Positions 7,474-16,235 of a stretch of 64,000 nt of DNA are shown here, piece after piece (the first letter of the stretch is position 1; every line of letters begins with the position of its first letter). The notes beneath the pieces are model-generated. The model searched no databases. It had not been told where the DNA came from and saw nothing but the letters and a program-made list of their open reading frames with translations. This DNA comes from PALSA-612 sp963704335. GTDB lineage: Bacteria > Actinomycetota > Thermoleophilia > Gaiellales > Gaiellaceae. The position numbers and the translations under genes were made by a program. The DNA is taken from contig OY969889.1 of assembly GCA_963704335.1 (NCBI GenBank), positions 3,038,001-3,102,000 on the forward strand, written 5' to 3'.

Positions 7474-8754
7474 ATGAACATCGCTTCGCGCGGCGCGACA
7501 ATGGCAGTCGACTGGGAGCAGCGGATCGACTTCGATCGGCTCCGCAGAGCCCGGCTCGAGAAGACCAAGGCTCAGCTCGCCTCCTCGGAGCTCGGAGCGC
7601 TGCTGCTCTTCGACCCGAACAACCTGAGGTACGTCACGAGCACCGCGATCGGGACGTGGGAGCGCGACAAGAACATCCGCTTCGCCCTCGTGTTTCGCGA
7701 GGACGACCCGATCCTGTGGGACTTCGGTTCTGCCGCCCGCCACCACAAGCTCTACTGCCCGTGGCTTCCCGAGTCGAGCTGGCAGGCATGGGTGTCTCCG
7801 ATGCGCGGGGCGATGCCGGACGAGACGGGCGTGCCGGACGCGCTCGCGACGATGGTGCACCACGAGCTGTCCGAGCGCGGGCTCGCCGGCGAGCCGGTGG
7901 GCGTCGACGTCCCCGACATGACGACGCTCCTAGCCCTCCAGCGCACGGGCCTCCACCTCGTCGACTCGCAGCCGGTGATGCTCGAGGCGCGGAAGATCAA
8001 GACCGGGGACGAGCTGGCCCTGCTCGATCACGCGGCTGGGATCGTCGACGGGGTCTACGAGGAGATCTATCGCATGCTGCGCCCCGGGGTGAAGGAGAGC
8101 GAGGTGGTCGCCATGGCGATGCGGCTGCTCTTCGAGCTCGGATCGGAGCACGTTGAGGCGATCAACGCGATCTCCGGCGATCGCTGCAACCCGCATCCAC
8201 ACACGTTTTCCGACCGGTTGATCAGGCCCGGCGACCAAGCGTTCTTCGACATCATCCACTCGTTCATGGGTTACCGGACGTGCTACTACCGCACGTTCAA
8301 CGTCGGCTACGCGACGCCGTCCCAGATCGACGCCTACAAGCAGTGCCGTGAATGGCTCGACGACGCGATCGAGCTCGTCCGACCAGGCGGAACGACGGAC
8401 GAGATCGCCGCTGCCTGGCCGACCGCGGAGGAGATCGGCATGCAGGACGAGCGCGCGGCGTTCGGGCTCCAGTTCGGCCACGGCCTGGGCGTCGGGCTCT
8501 ACGAGTTCCCGATGATCTCGCGGCTGCACTCACTGGACGCGCCGGCCGTGCTCGAGCCCGGCATGGTCTTCGCGCTCGAGACGTACTGCCCGGCGAGCGA
8601 CGGGCGGTCCGCGGCCCGAATCGAGGAGGAGGTCGTGGTCACAGAGACGGGGCGCGAGGTGATCACGCGCTTCCCGGCCGACGAGCTGCTCGTGACGGGC
8701 AAGACGTACGTCCGCGGCGCCGACGTCGTCAACGGGCGCGTCGAAGTCTCGTAG
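7474..8754 (+). CDS. M24-family (creatinase/aminopeptidase P-fold) hydrolase
   Basis: 426 aa starting at an ATG with AGGGGG just upstream. The N-terminal creatinase-type domain (LLLFDPNNLRYVTS) precedes a pita-bread catalytic domain. Of the five classic metal ligands, D259, H336 (in FGHGLG), E369 (in ALETYC) and E384 (in RIEEEV) are present, but the second aspartate, expected 11 residues after D259, is Cys270. The M24 family includes proline peptidases, creatinase, ectoine hydrolase and the DMSP lyase DddP, so a small-molecule substrate is plausible. First gene of the catabolic operon. Confidence 0.85.
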   Translation: MNIASRGATMAVDWEQRIDFDRLRRARLEKTKAQLASSELGALLLFDPNNLRYVTSTAIGTWERDKNIRFALVFREDDPILWDFGSAARHHKLYCPWLPESSWQAWVSPMRGAMPDETGVPDALATMVHHELSERGLAGEPVGVDVPDMTTLLALQRTGLHLVDSQPVMLEARKIKTGDELALLDHAAGIVDGVYEEIYRMLRPGVKESEVVAMAMRLLFELGSEHVEAINAISGDRCNPHPHTFSDRLIRPGDQAFFDIIHSFMGYRTCYYRTFNVGYATPSQIDAYKQCREWLDDAIELVRPGGTTDEIAAAWPTAEEIGMQDERAAFGLQFGHGLGVGLYEFPMISRLHSLDAPAVLEPGMVFALETYCPASDGRSAARIEEEVVVTETGREVITRFPADELLVTGKTYVRGADVVNGRVEVS

Positions 8755-8764
8755 GGCGCACGCG

Positions 8765-9745
8765 ATGGCGACGAAGGACGCAGAGGCGAGTGCGGGAGCG
8801 GTTGACGCCACCCTCGCAACGGAGCTCTACCGCCGGATGCTGCTCATCCGGGGATTCGAGGATCGCGTCCAGAGTCTCTTCCTCCGAGGTGAGATCTACG
8901 GCACGACGCATCTGTACTCGGGACAGGAAGCCATCGCCGTCGGGTTCGCGAGCGTCCTCGGCGAGCAGGACCGCATCGCCTGCACGTATCGAGGGCACGG
9001 ACATCTCCTGGCCATGGGCACCGATCCGACGGGGCTCCTCGCCGAGCTGCTCGGCCGCGCATCAGGCGTCAACGGCGGGCTCGCCGGCTCGATGAACGTC
9101 GTCGACCCGGACAACCGAGTGCTGGGTTGCTACGGCATCGTTGGCGGCAGCATCGCGGCAGCCACGGGCGCCGCGATCTCGATCGGACCCGAGGGGGGAG
9201 TCGCCGTCGCGTACTTCGGAGACGGCGCCGCCAACCAGGCGTACTTCTTCGAGTGCCTGAACTTCGCGAAGGTCCTGAACCTCCCGGTCGTCTTCGTCTG
9301 CGAGAACAACCGATACGGCGAGTACACGCCGACCGAGGACGTGACTCCCGGCGGTATCGTGGCGCGCCCGGCGGCGATGGAGATCCCCACCTCGATGGTC
9401 GACGGGATGGACCTCTGGGCAGTTCGAGCCGTCGCCGCCGAGGTCGTCGAGCGCGTCCGCAGCGGAGGCGGGCCGGAGTTCGTCGAGGCCGCGACCTACC
9501 GCTTTGTCGGCCACTCGCGCAGCGATCCCGGCAAGTACCGGCCGGAGGGAGAGCTCGATCGCTGGCGAGAGCGCGACCCTCTGCTCGTGGCAGCCGCCCG
9601 GCTCGGAGAGGACTACGGGCTCGCTGAGGACGAGGTCGCCGCGATCGGGAACGACGTGGAACGAGCGCTCGGCGAGATCGAGGAGGCGGCGCTGGCCGCC
9701 CCGTTCCCCGAGCCACAAGACCGACGGGAGTTCGCCGAGTCATGA
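8765..9745 (+). CDS. 2-oxoacid (pyruvate/acetoin) dehydrogenase E1 alpha
   Basis: 326 aa thiamine diphosphate-dependent E1 alpha subunit. Landmarks are RMLLIRGFEDRV, the GINGG-like loop (SGVNGGLAGSM) and the thiamine diphosphate motif GDGAANQ followed by CENNRYG. Length matches AcoA/PdhA types that pair with a separate beta subunit, which lies two genes downstream. Decarboxylates a 2-oxoacid (or acetoin) and passes the acyl group to a lipoyl arm. Its stop overlaps the XRE-cupin regulator start (ATGA). The exact substrate is undetermined. Confidence 0.9.
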   Translation: MATKDAEASAGAVDATLATELYRRMLLIRGFEDRVQSLFLRGEIYGTTHLYSGQEAIAVGFASVLGEQDRIACTYRGHGHLLAMGTDPTGLLAELLGRASGVNGGLAGSMNVVDPDNRVLGCYGIVGGSIAAATGAAISIGPEGGVAVAYFGDGAANQAYFFECLNFAKVLNLPVVFVCENNRYGEYTPTEDVTPGGIVARPAAMEIPTSMVDGMDLWAVRAVAAEVVERVRSGGGPEFVEAATYRFVGHSRSDPGKYRPEGELDRWRERDPLLVAAARLGEDYGLAEDEVAAIGNDVERALGEIEEAALAAPFPEPQDRREFAES

Positions 9746-10371
9746 GCGAGGCGCCGCCTCTCCCCCGGCCCGTGAGCTCGCCGGCAACGCTCGGCGGCAA
9801 TCTTCGCCGGGCGCGACTCGAGCGAGGACTGAGCCTCCGTGCTCTGGCGCGCCAGCTCGACGTGTCGCCGAGCCTGGTCTCGCAGATCGAGACGGGCAGG
9901 AACCAGCCGTCGGTGCGGACGCTCTACGCGATGGTCAGTCAGCTGGGAGTGTCGCTCGACGACGTCTTTCAGCTGGCGGACGACGACGGCGAGGCGCCCA
10001 CGCCGCCGGAGAGCCCTGTAGCCGCCGGAAACGGATTCGTCCAGCGTGCGGACGAGCGAAGCGCAATCGATCTCGAGACCGGGGTCCGCTGGGAGCGCCT
10101 GACGACGCACGATGTGCCGGGCGTCGAGTTTCTCCATGTCGTCTATCCGCCGGGAAGCGAGTCCTCGCCCGCCGACGCGCTCGTCCGGCATGGAGGCCGC
10201 GAGCTCGGATACGTGTGCACGGGCGAGCTCGGTGTCACGCTCGGCTTCGAGCAGCACGTGCTCGGCCCCGGCGACTCGATCAGCTTCGACTCGACCATGC
10301 CCCATCGCCTGCACAACGACGGCGACGAGGTCGTGACGGCGGTGTGGATCGTGCTCGGTCGGCACGCGTAG
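9742..10371 (+). CDS. XRE-family regulator with C-terminal cupin
   Basis: 209 aa. Residues about 15-72 form an XRE helix-turn-helix (NLRRARLERGLSLRALARQL, SLVSQIETGRNQPS), and the C-terminal part is a cupin sensor domain (ELGYVCTGELGV, GPGDSISFD). Regulators of this SutR/PuuR-like architecture sense small metabolites. It sits inside the E1 operon between the alpha and beta subunits, coupled to alpha by ATGA, so it probably controls this operon in response to its substrate. It resembles the second XRE-cupin gene at 11656-12327, suggesting duplication. Confidence 0.9.
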   Translation: MSEAPPLPRPVSSPATLGGNLRRARLERGLSLRALARQLDVSPSLVSQIETGRNQPSVRTLYAMVSQLGVSLDDVFQLADDDGEAPTPPESPVAAGNGFVQRADERSAIDLETGVRWERLTTHDVPGVEFLHVVYPPGSESSPADALVRHGGRELGYVCTGELGVTLGFEQHVLGPGDSISFDSTMPHRLHNDGDEVVTAVWIVLGRHA

Positions 10372-10375
10372 CGAG

Positions 10376-11659
10376 ATGAGCGAGCTCGTCGACATCGGCA
10401 TGCCGCGGCTCTCCGACTCGATGGAGGAAGCGACCGTGCAGACGTGGCTCAAGCGGCCGGGCGATCGCGTCTCGCGCGGCGAGCCGCTCGTCGAGGTCGA
10501 GACAGACAAGGCGACCGTCGTCTACGAGTCGGAGCTCGACGGGGTGCTCGAGGAGATCGTCGTCGGAGACGGGCAGACTGCCAAGCTCGGCGCCCTGATT
10601 GCGCGCCTACAGCCCGAGGTTGCCGAAGAGCAGGGGCCAGTTCCCGTGACCGAGCGGCCGTCCGACGTTCCGGAGGCCCGCGCCTCCGTTGAGAGCAACG
10701 GCGACGTGGAATTCAGGGACGCGGTCCGACAGGCCCTCGATGAGGAGCTCGACCGGGACGAGCGCGTGATCTTCTTCGGCGAGGACGTCGCGATCGCCGG
10801 CGGCGTCTTCGCGGTCACGCCGGGCCTGCACGAGAAATACGGGCCGACGCGGGTGTTCGACACGCCGATCTCGGAGCTGGCGTTGACCGGTGCCGCCTAC
10901 GGGGCGGCGATAACGGGACTGCGACCGGTCCTCGAGATCATGTTCGGCGACTTCCTCGCGCTCTCGATGGACAGCATCATCAATCAGATGACGAAGTACT
11001 GGTTCCTGACAGGAGAGCGTCAGGGCTGCCCGGTCGTCATCCGCTCGGTCGTCGGGGCGGGCGGCCGTTTCGGCGCGATCCATTCGCAGATGCCCGCGTC
11101 CTGGCTGATGGGCATCACGGGCCTGAAGATCGCCGCTCCCGCGACGCCCGCGGACGCGAAGGGCCTGCTGAAGGCGGCGATTCGCGACGACAATCCCGTC
11201 GTCTTTCTCGAGCACAAGCGGTTGTATCCGCTCAAGGGCGAGGTCGACTCGGAGCCGGTTCCGCTCGGGCGTGCGCGCATCGCACGCGAGGGCACAGATG
11301 TGACGCTCGTCAGCGCCATGAAAGGCGTGCACGACTGCCTGGAGGCGGCGGACCGGCTGGAGGCCGAGGGAGTGAGCGCCGAGGTGGTCGACCTCCGCAC
11401 GCTCCGTCCCGTCGACCTGGAGACGATCATGGCCTCCATCGTCAAGACGAACCGGATCGCCGTCGTCGAGGAAGGGCCGCTCACGGGCGGCTGGGCGGGC
11501 GAGGTGCTCGCACTCGTGACCGAGGAAGGGCTCGGCGACCTCGACGACGCGTGGCGGATCACGACGCCGAACTCTCCGATCCCGTACAGCCCGCCGCTCG
11601 AGGACCTGTTCCTGCCGGGGGCCGATCGGATCACTACGGAAGTTCTCGGAAGGCGTTAG
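10376..11659 (+). CDS. Lipoyl domain-E1 beta fusion (2-oxoacid dehydrogenase)
   Basis: 427 aa. Residues 1-80 are a biotinyl/lipoyl attachment domain (IGMPRLSDSMEEATVQTW) with the modified lysine at K45 in the ETDKA turn. A short linker leads to a full transketolase-like E1 beta subunit from about residue 112 (FRDAVRQALDEELDRD, FFGEDVA, RVFDTPISE). E1 beta normally has no lipoyl domain of its own, although such fusions are known in some pyruvate dehydrogenases. No E2 or E3 gene is visible nearby, so the partner acyltransferase must be encoded elsewhere. Converges on the second regulator over 4 bases. Confidence 0.92.
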   Translation: MSELVDIGMPRLSDSMEEATVQTWLKRPGDRVSRGEPLVEVETDKATVVYESELDGVLEEIVVGDGQTAKLGALIARLQPEVAEEQGPVPVTERPSDVPEARASVESNGDVEFRDAVRQALDEELDRDERVIFFGEDVAIAGGVFAVTPGLHEKYGPTRVFDTPISELALTGAAYGAAITGLRPVLEIMFGDFLALSMDSIINQMTKYWFLTGERQGCPVVIRSVVGAGGRFGAIHSQMPASWLMGITGLKIAAPATPADAKGLLKAAIRDDNPVVFLEHKRLYPLKGEVDSEPVPLGRARIAREGTDVTLVSAMKGVHDCLEAADRLEAEGVSAEVVDLRTLRPVDLETIMASIVKTNRIAVVEEGPLTGGWAGEVLALVTEEGLGDLDDAWRITTPNSPIPYSPPLEDLFLPGADRITTEVLGRR

Positions 11660-12327
11660 CGGAGCAACGCCGCGCGGTCGTCGCCCTTGCGGTTGAGCAC
11701 CGTCCAGACGGCCACGGCAGGTTCGTCGCCGATCGCCCACAGCCGGTGCGGCCGGTGCGACTCGAAGCTGACGGAGTCGCCCGCCCGCAGCGCGTACTCG
11801 TCGAATCCGATCTGCACGCCGAGCCGCCCGCTGATCACGTAGCCGTACTCCTTGCCACCGTGCTGCGATAGCGCGTCGGGCGGGCAGGAGTCTGAGCCCA
11901 CCGGATAGACGACGTAGATGAAGTCCACGTCCGGGTCGGGTGTCGGAGTCAGGCGCTCCCAGCGAACGCCGCCTGCCAGCGTGATTGCGGTTCGCGTCCG
12001 ACCGACCTGTACCGGCGCGGAGGACGCCGCTGTCCCTAGAGCCGCCTCCGTGTCGGTGAAGAGGTCGCCCACCGGCAGCCCGAGCTCCGTCGCGATCGCC
12101 CACAGCGTCGCCACGGAAGGCGTGGCGCGGCCCCGCTCGATCTGCGAGATGAGGCTCGGCGAGACACCGATCAGAGCCGCGAGCTTGCGGACGGTGAGGC
12201 CTGCCGCCTGGCGCTCGTGGCGGATTCGCGCTCCCAGCGTGCCCGAGACGGTGACGACTGCATCGTTCGACGACGGGGCAGCGCCCACAGGCTCCAGCTC
12301 CGCACGAGGGCTCGCCTGCCGTGCCAT
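11656..12327 (-). CDS. XRE-family regulator with C-terminal cupin, second copy
   Basis: 223 aa from the ATG at 12327; the frame is open further upstream, but that part is low-complexity and overlaps the divergent gene, so I excluded it. Helix-turn-helix at about residues 30-85 (SLISQIERGRATPSVATLWA), cupin at about 150-215 (EYGYVISGRLGVQIGFDEY). Clearly paralogous to the regulator at 9742-10371. Divergent from the SDR-bicupin operon across 82 bp, which it probably controls. Confidence 0.88.
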   Translation of the reverse strand: MARQASPRAELEPVGAAPSSNDAVVTVSGTLGARIRHERQAAGLTVRKLAALIGVSPSLISQIERGRATPSVATLWAIATELGLPVGDLFTDTEAALGTAASSAPVQVGRTRTAITLAGGVRWERLTPTPDPDVDFIYVVYPVGSDSCPPDALSQHGGKEYGYVISGRLGVQIGFDEYALRAGDSVSFESHRPHRLWAIGDEPAVAVWTVLNRKGDDRAALLR

Positions 12328-12409
12328 CGCCCCACTATACGGCGACACCGCCGGTTGTAGAGTTGCATCGAACACGAACCGCGCTTGCTCAATCTGATCG
12401 AACAACGAG

Positions 12410-13111
12410 GTGCACGTGGCCGTTGAAGTCGTCGTAGTCGGAGGTACCTCGGGCATGGGCCACGCGCTTGCGGCGGCGTACGCCGCTCGAGGAGCGCGGG
12501 TCACGATCAGCGGGCGGGACGAGGCGAAAGCAGCTGCCGTCGCAGCCGAGCTCGGCGGCGAGGCGCGGAGCATTGCCTTCGACCTTGCCGAGCCTCACAC
12601 GATCGCCAACGCGCTTCGCGACACGGAGCGCGTCGACAGGCTCGCTCTCGTCGCGGTGGATCGCGACCAGAACACCGTGGCCGAGTACGACATCGACGGA
12701 GCGATCCGCCTCGTCACCCTGAAGCTCGTCGGCTACAGCGAGGTGGTTCACCAGCTCGCCGACAGGCTGGCGCCGGACGCGTCGATCCTCCTCTTCGGAG
12801 GCCTGGCGAAGGACCGACCGTATCCCGGCTCGACCACCGTCACGACGGTGAACGGCGCCGTCGCGACCCTCATCCGGACGCTGGCTCTCGAGCTCGCGCC
12901 CGTACGGGTCAACGCGATCCATCCGGGCATCGTGGCCGACACGCCGTTCTGGAGTGGCAAGGAGGAGCATCTGGCGAACGTGCGCGCGCGCACGCCGACC
13001 GGGCGTAACTGCATGACGCACGAGATCGTGGATGCGTCGGTCTTCTTGCTCGAGAACACTGCAATGAACGGCGTCAATCTCGAGGTCGACGGCGGCTGGA
13101 TGATGCAGTGA
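12410..13111 (+). CDS. SDR-fold protein lacking the catalytic YxxxK pair
   Basis: 233 aa (GTG at 12410; a second GTG two codons later is possible). The nucleotide-binding motif GGTSGMG follows beta-1, and the C-terminal half has standard SDR landmarks (RTLALELAPVRVNAIHPGIV and VDGGWMMQ). Where SDRs carry Tyr-x3-Lys, this protein has V144 and N148 in TTVNGAV, so both core catalytic residues are missing. It may be a non-reducing homologue, a structural partner or an enzyme with a changed mechanism. First gene of a tightly overlapped trio (GTGA junctions) with the bicupin and the dehydrogenase. Confidence 0.8.
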   Translation: MHVAVEVVVVGGTSGMGHALAAAYAARGARVTISGRDEAKAAAVAAELGGEARSIAFDLAEPHTIANALRDTERVDRLALVAVDRDQNTVAEYDIDGAIRLVTLKLVGYSEVVHQLADRLAPDASILLFGGLAKDRPYPGSTTVTTVNGAVATLIRTLALELAPVRVNAIHPGIVADTPFWSGKEEHLANVRARTPTGRNCMTHEIVDASVFLLENTAMNGVNLEVDGGWMMQ

Positions 13112-14025
13112 CGCACCACTTCAAGCCCGGCGAGGAGATCGTTCCGGCGCGGGAATACGAGTCGCAGAGCGAGGGGTTCGAGCGGGCCTCGCTCGTCGAC
13201 GGGTCGACGGGGTCGGTGCACATGGGTCTCGGGCTGTGCCGGCTCGAGGACGGCCACGTCGAGACGCACGTGCACTCCTTCGAGGAGAGCTTCTACATCC
13301 TGGAAGGCACGCCGTCGCTCTATCTCGACGGTCGCGGAGTCACGCTGCTCCCGGGCGCATGCGGCTGCGTGCCCGTCGGCGTTCCCCACGCGTGGCGTGC
13401 CGATGACGGACCGGCGACCTGGATCGACATGGCTGCTCCGCAGCCGCGGCGCGCCGGCGAAGGCCCACCGGACACGTACTTCCTCGGCACCGCGCCGATC
13501 TCGGCGCCCTCGCCGCTCGACGTGCGGGATCCGAGGAACCGCAACTTCTTCCGCCTGGACGACTGGCAGATGGACGTAGACGAGCTCAAGCAGGGCGCAC
13601 CCGTCGACCAGCCGACGGTCTCCGCCAGCATGGCGACGGCACTGCTCGCCTACAGCGGCATCGCCGTGAAGATGCTCGTCGACAAGCGGCTCGACGCCCA
13701 TCTGCACACGATGTTCATGGTGCAGTACCAGGAGACCGGCATGGCTCTCCCCCACGACCACCCGTTCGAGGAGTCGTACTACATGCTCGAGGGTGAGGTC
13801 GACGTCGTCGCGGACGACGTGCGACACACACTTCGCCCGGGCGACGTGTTCTGGACGGGAGTGGGCTGCGTCCACGCCTTCTACAACACGCGCGGGAACC
13901 GGGTGAAGTGGCTCGAGACCTCCGCGCCGGGGCCGCCGGACCGCCACTCGTACCGGTTCAACCGCGACTGGGACTACCTCGTGTCGCGGCTCGAGTCGAA
14001 GGATCTCGAGAAGACGACGACGTGA
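13108..14025 (+). CDS. Bicupin metalloprotein (ureidoglycine aminohydrolase-like)
   Basis: 305 aa beginning at a GTG that overlaps the SDR stop. It has two cupin domains: the first (about 50-110) with HVHSFEESFYILEG, the second (about 205-275) with HDHPFEESYYMLEG. Both retain His-x-His and Glu metal ligands, so two metal sites are possible. The layout resembles (S)-ureidoglycine aminohydrolase (AllE/UGHY), but related bicupins have other activities and no ureide pathway genes are nearby. Coupled to the next gene by GTGA. Confidence 0.8.
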   Translation: MTHHFKPGEEIVPAREYESQSEGFERASLVDGSTGSVHMGLGLCRLEDGHVETHVHSFEESFYILEGTPSLYLDGRGVTLLPGACGCVPVGVPHAWRADDGPATWIDMAAPQPRRAGEGPPDTYFLGTAPISAPSPLDVRDPRNRNFFRLDDWQMDVDELKQGAPVDQPTVSASMATALLAYSGIAVKMLVDKRLDAHLHTMFMVQYQETGMALPHDHPFEESYYMLEGEVDVVADDVRHTLRPGDVFWTGVGCVHAFYNTRGNRVKWLETSAPGPPDRHSYRFNRDWDYLVSRLESKDLEKTTT

Positions 14026-14906
14026 CCGAGACGGCTGACCTGTCCGTTGGGTTCATAGGCCTGGGCCGGATGGGGACGCCGATGGCCCGCAGAGTGGCGG
14101 AGGCGGGGTTCTCGCTCACCGTCTGGAATCGCACCGACGAGCGCTGCGCGCCCCTGTCCTCGGTCGGAGCGGCGGTGGCCGAGTCGCCCAAGGCGCTTGC
14201 CGAGCGATGCGACGTCGTCGTCACGATGGTCGCGGACGCCGATGCGCTCCGGGGGATCCTCCAGGGTGACGAGGGTTTGCTCGCAGGGCTGCGCCCGGAC
14301 TCGATCGTCGTCGACACGAGCACCATCGGCCCGACCGCGGCAATCGAGCTCGCTCAGGCCGTCTCCGAGCGCGGGGCGCACTGGATCGACGCTCCCGTGT
14401 CCGGCAGCACGGCGCTCGCCGAGAAGGGCGAGCTGGCACTCATGATCGGCGGCGAGGCCGCCGCCATCGAGCGTGCCGGGCCGGTGCTCGACGTGCTGTC
14501 GGCGAAGAGGTTCCACCTGGGCGGCGCCGGGGCGGGAGCGGCGATGAAGCTCGCGGTCAACTCGGCAATCGCCGTCCTGAACGAGGCAATCGCCGAAGGG
14601 CTCGTGCTCGCCGAGCGGACAGGGATCGACCGCGAGGCCGCCTACGACGTCTTCGCGGGCGGAGCCCTCGCAGCGCCGTACGTTCTCTACAAGCGAGACG
14701 CCTTCTTGCGGCCCGAAGAGACGCCTGTCGCCTTCACCGTGAGCCTCATGCGGAAGGACCTCGAGCTCGCGTTGCGCCTGGCCGAGGACGTCGGTGTGGA
14801 GATGCGCGCCACCCGCGCCGCCGACGAGATGCTCGCCCGTGCGTGCGAGGACGAGCTCCAGGACGCCGACTTTGCGAGTGTCGCCCGGGTGATCAGAGAG
14901 CTATGA
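14022..14906 (+). CDS. 3-hydroxyisobutyrate dehydrogenase-family oxidoreductase
   Basis: 294 aa from the GTG at 14022, which overlaps the bicupin stop. The N-terminal Rossmann motif GFIGLGRMGTPMARRV binds NAD(P), DAPVSGST is the substrate-binding segment and the catalytic lysine lies in GAGAAMKLAVN. This beta-hydroxyacid dehydrogenase family oxidises 3-hydroxyisobutyrate, tartronate semialdehyde partners, 6-phosphogluconate and similar acids; which one is unclear here. The position suggests it works on a hydroxyacid made by the same pathway. Confidence 0.9.
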   Translation: MTETADLSVGFIGLGRMGTPMARRVAEAGFSLTVWNRTDERCAPLSSVGAAVAESPKALAERCDVVVTMVADADALRGILQGDEGLLAGLRPDSIVVDTSTIGPTAAIELAQAVSERGAHWIDAPVSGSTALAEKGELALMIGGEAAAIERAGPVLDVLSAKRFHLGGAGAGAAMKLAVNSAIAVLNEAIAEGLVLAERTGIDREAAYDVFAGGALAAPYVLYKRDAFLRPEETPVAFTVSLMRKDLELALRLAEDVGVEMRATRAADEMLARACEDELQDADFASVARVIREL

Positions 14907-14979
14907 CGCCCGGTCTGTTACGTTCAGCCTGGTTGCACGAAACGACGACCCGATGACCGTCTGAAAGGAGTCAGGCCCG

Positions 14980-16182
14980 ATGCTGACAGCCACGAAGGAT
15001 CTGATGCTTCCGACCACGGTGACCGGGTCGTGGCCACGCCCGACGTGGTACAAGGGCAATCTCTACGAGCGGCCTTATTCGACCGGGCTCGGCGATGTCG
15101 ACTTCCGCGAGCAGCATCTCGACGCGGTCGCCACGGTCGTCAGCGACCAGGAGCTCGCCGGGCTGGACATCGTCACGAACGGGGACTACCACCTCGACTT
15201 CGACCTCGCCGGCCGCTCCTGGTTCTCCTACCCGAGCGAGCGTCTCAGCGGCATTTCCGAGTACGACACGGAGACGACAGCCGGGTGGTCGTATCCCGTC
15301 GGTGGCTGGCTCAACGAGATCGTCGGCGGCTGGAAGTACCACGCCATCGTCGACAAGGTCGGCCCCCGTGTTCCTCTCGAGTTCGCCAAGGTTTGGCGCG
15401 TCGCGCAGTCGCGCACGGACAAGCCCGTCAAGTTCGGGACGATCGCGGCGGATCTCTGCTCGACCGTCCTGACGGTGAAGACCGACGTGTACGACGACGA
15501 CAAGAAGGAGCTCATGTGGGACATCGCGACCGTGCTCAACGGAGAGCTCCGGCAGCTCGTCGCGGCCGGGTGCAAGGTCGTCCAGATCGAGGAGCCCGCG
15601 ATCCACAGTGCGGCCGCCTGGGGCGCCGATGAGGCAACGCTCGACTTCTTCGTCGATCTCTTCAACTACACCGTGGAGGGCCTCGACGAGGCGGAGATCT
15701 GGGTGCACACGTGCTGGGGCAACCCGGGCGCGCAGCACTGCTTCGACCCGAACATCTCCTACGACCCCTCGCTCGAGATCTTCCTCGACCGCATCAACGC
15801 GGACGTCTGGACGATCGAGTCGAAGCACAACAACCACCAGCTCCTCCCCAGCTTCGCGCCGTACAAGGGGAAGCTCAACAAGAAGATCGCTGTGGGCATG
15901 ATCAGCCACCGGGCGCTACAGGTCGAGACGCCCGAGGAAGTCGCTGCGGACATCCGCACCGCGCTGGAGCACATCGCGCCGGAGCACCTCGTGCTGTCCT
16001 CGGACTGTGGGTTCGGGCGCCAGGGCGTGTCACGTCCCATCGCGCTGTACAAGGCGGCGGCGCTCGCACAGGGCGCGAACATCGTTCGCGGCGAGCTGGG
16101 CCTGCCGACGACGCATGTCCGCGCCGCAGACCCAACGGTCCAGATCGACGTCCCGGCACAGGTCGCCGAGCCCGTGACATAG
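14980..16182 (+). CDS. MetE C-terminal-like (cobalamin-independent) methyltransferase
   Basis: 400 aa, the size of the catalytic half of cobalamin-independent methionine synthase with no N-terminal half. The zinc site is intact: H243 and C245 in VHTCWG, E280 in IESKHN and C343 in SSDCGFG. A good AAAGGAGTC site precedes the ATG. Short MetE-like proteins use varied methyl donors or thiols, and some are alkyltransferases. In this catabolic setting it may demethylate the imported compound or transfer a group to a thiol; that is inference. Confidence 0.87.
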   Translation: MLTATKDLMLPTTVTGSWPRPTWYKGNLYERPYSTGLGDVDFREQHLDAVATVVSDQELAGLDIVTNGDYHLDFDLAGRSWFSYPSERLSGISEYDTETTAGWSYPVGGWLNEIVGGWKYHAIVDKVGPRVPLEFAKVWRVAQSRTDKPVKFGTIAADLCSTVLTVKTDVYDDDKKELMWDIATVLNGELRQLVAAGCKVVQIEEPAIHSAAAWGADEATLDFFVDLFNYTVEGLDEAEIWVHTCWGNPGAQHCFDPNISYDPSLEIFLDRINADVWTIESKHNNHQLLPSFAPYKGKLNKKIAVGMISHRALQVETPEEVAADIRTALEHIAPEHLVLSSDCGFGRQGVSRPIALYKAAALAQGANIVRGELGLPTTHVRAADPTVQIDVPAQVAEPVT

Positions 16183-16188
16183 GTGAGC

Positions 16189-16221
16189 GCTCCGGCGCCC
16201 CGCCAAGGAGGACGCCGGAGC
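16189..16221. terminator. Bidirectional terminator-like hairpin
   Basis: Perfect 9-bp stem GCTCCGGCG/CGCCGGAGC with a 15-nt loop, placed exactly between the convergent MetE-like and alcohol dehydrogenase genes. No U-tract follows on either strand, as is common in high-GC actinobacteria. Confidence 0.55.
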
Positions 16222-16235
16222 AAACTCAACCGCCG

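Noticed and set aside
7474..8754. Naming the M24 protein as DMSP lyase DddP
   Set aside because: Only general M24 similarity is visible and one metal ligand differs; the specific assignment is not supported by sequence alone.
13108..14025. Naming the bicupin as ureidoglycine aminohydrolase (allE)
   Set aside because: The two-cupin layout fits, but no allantoin or ureide genes are near and other bicupins share the motifs.
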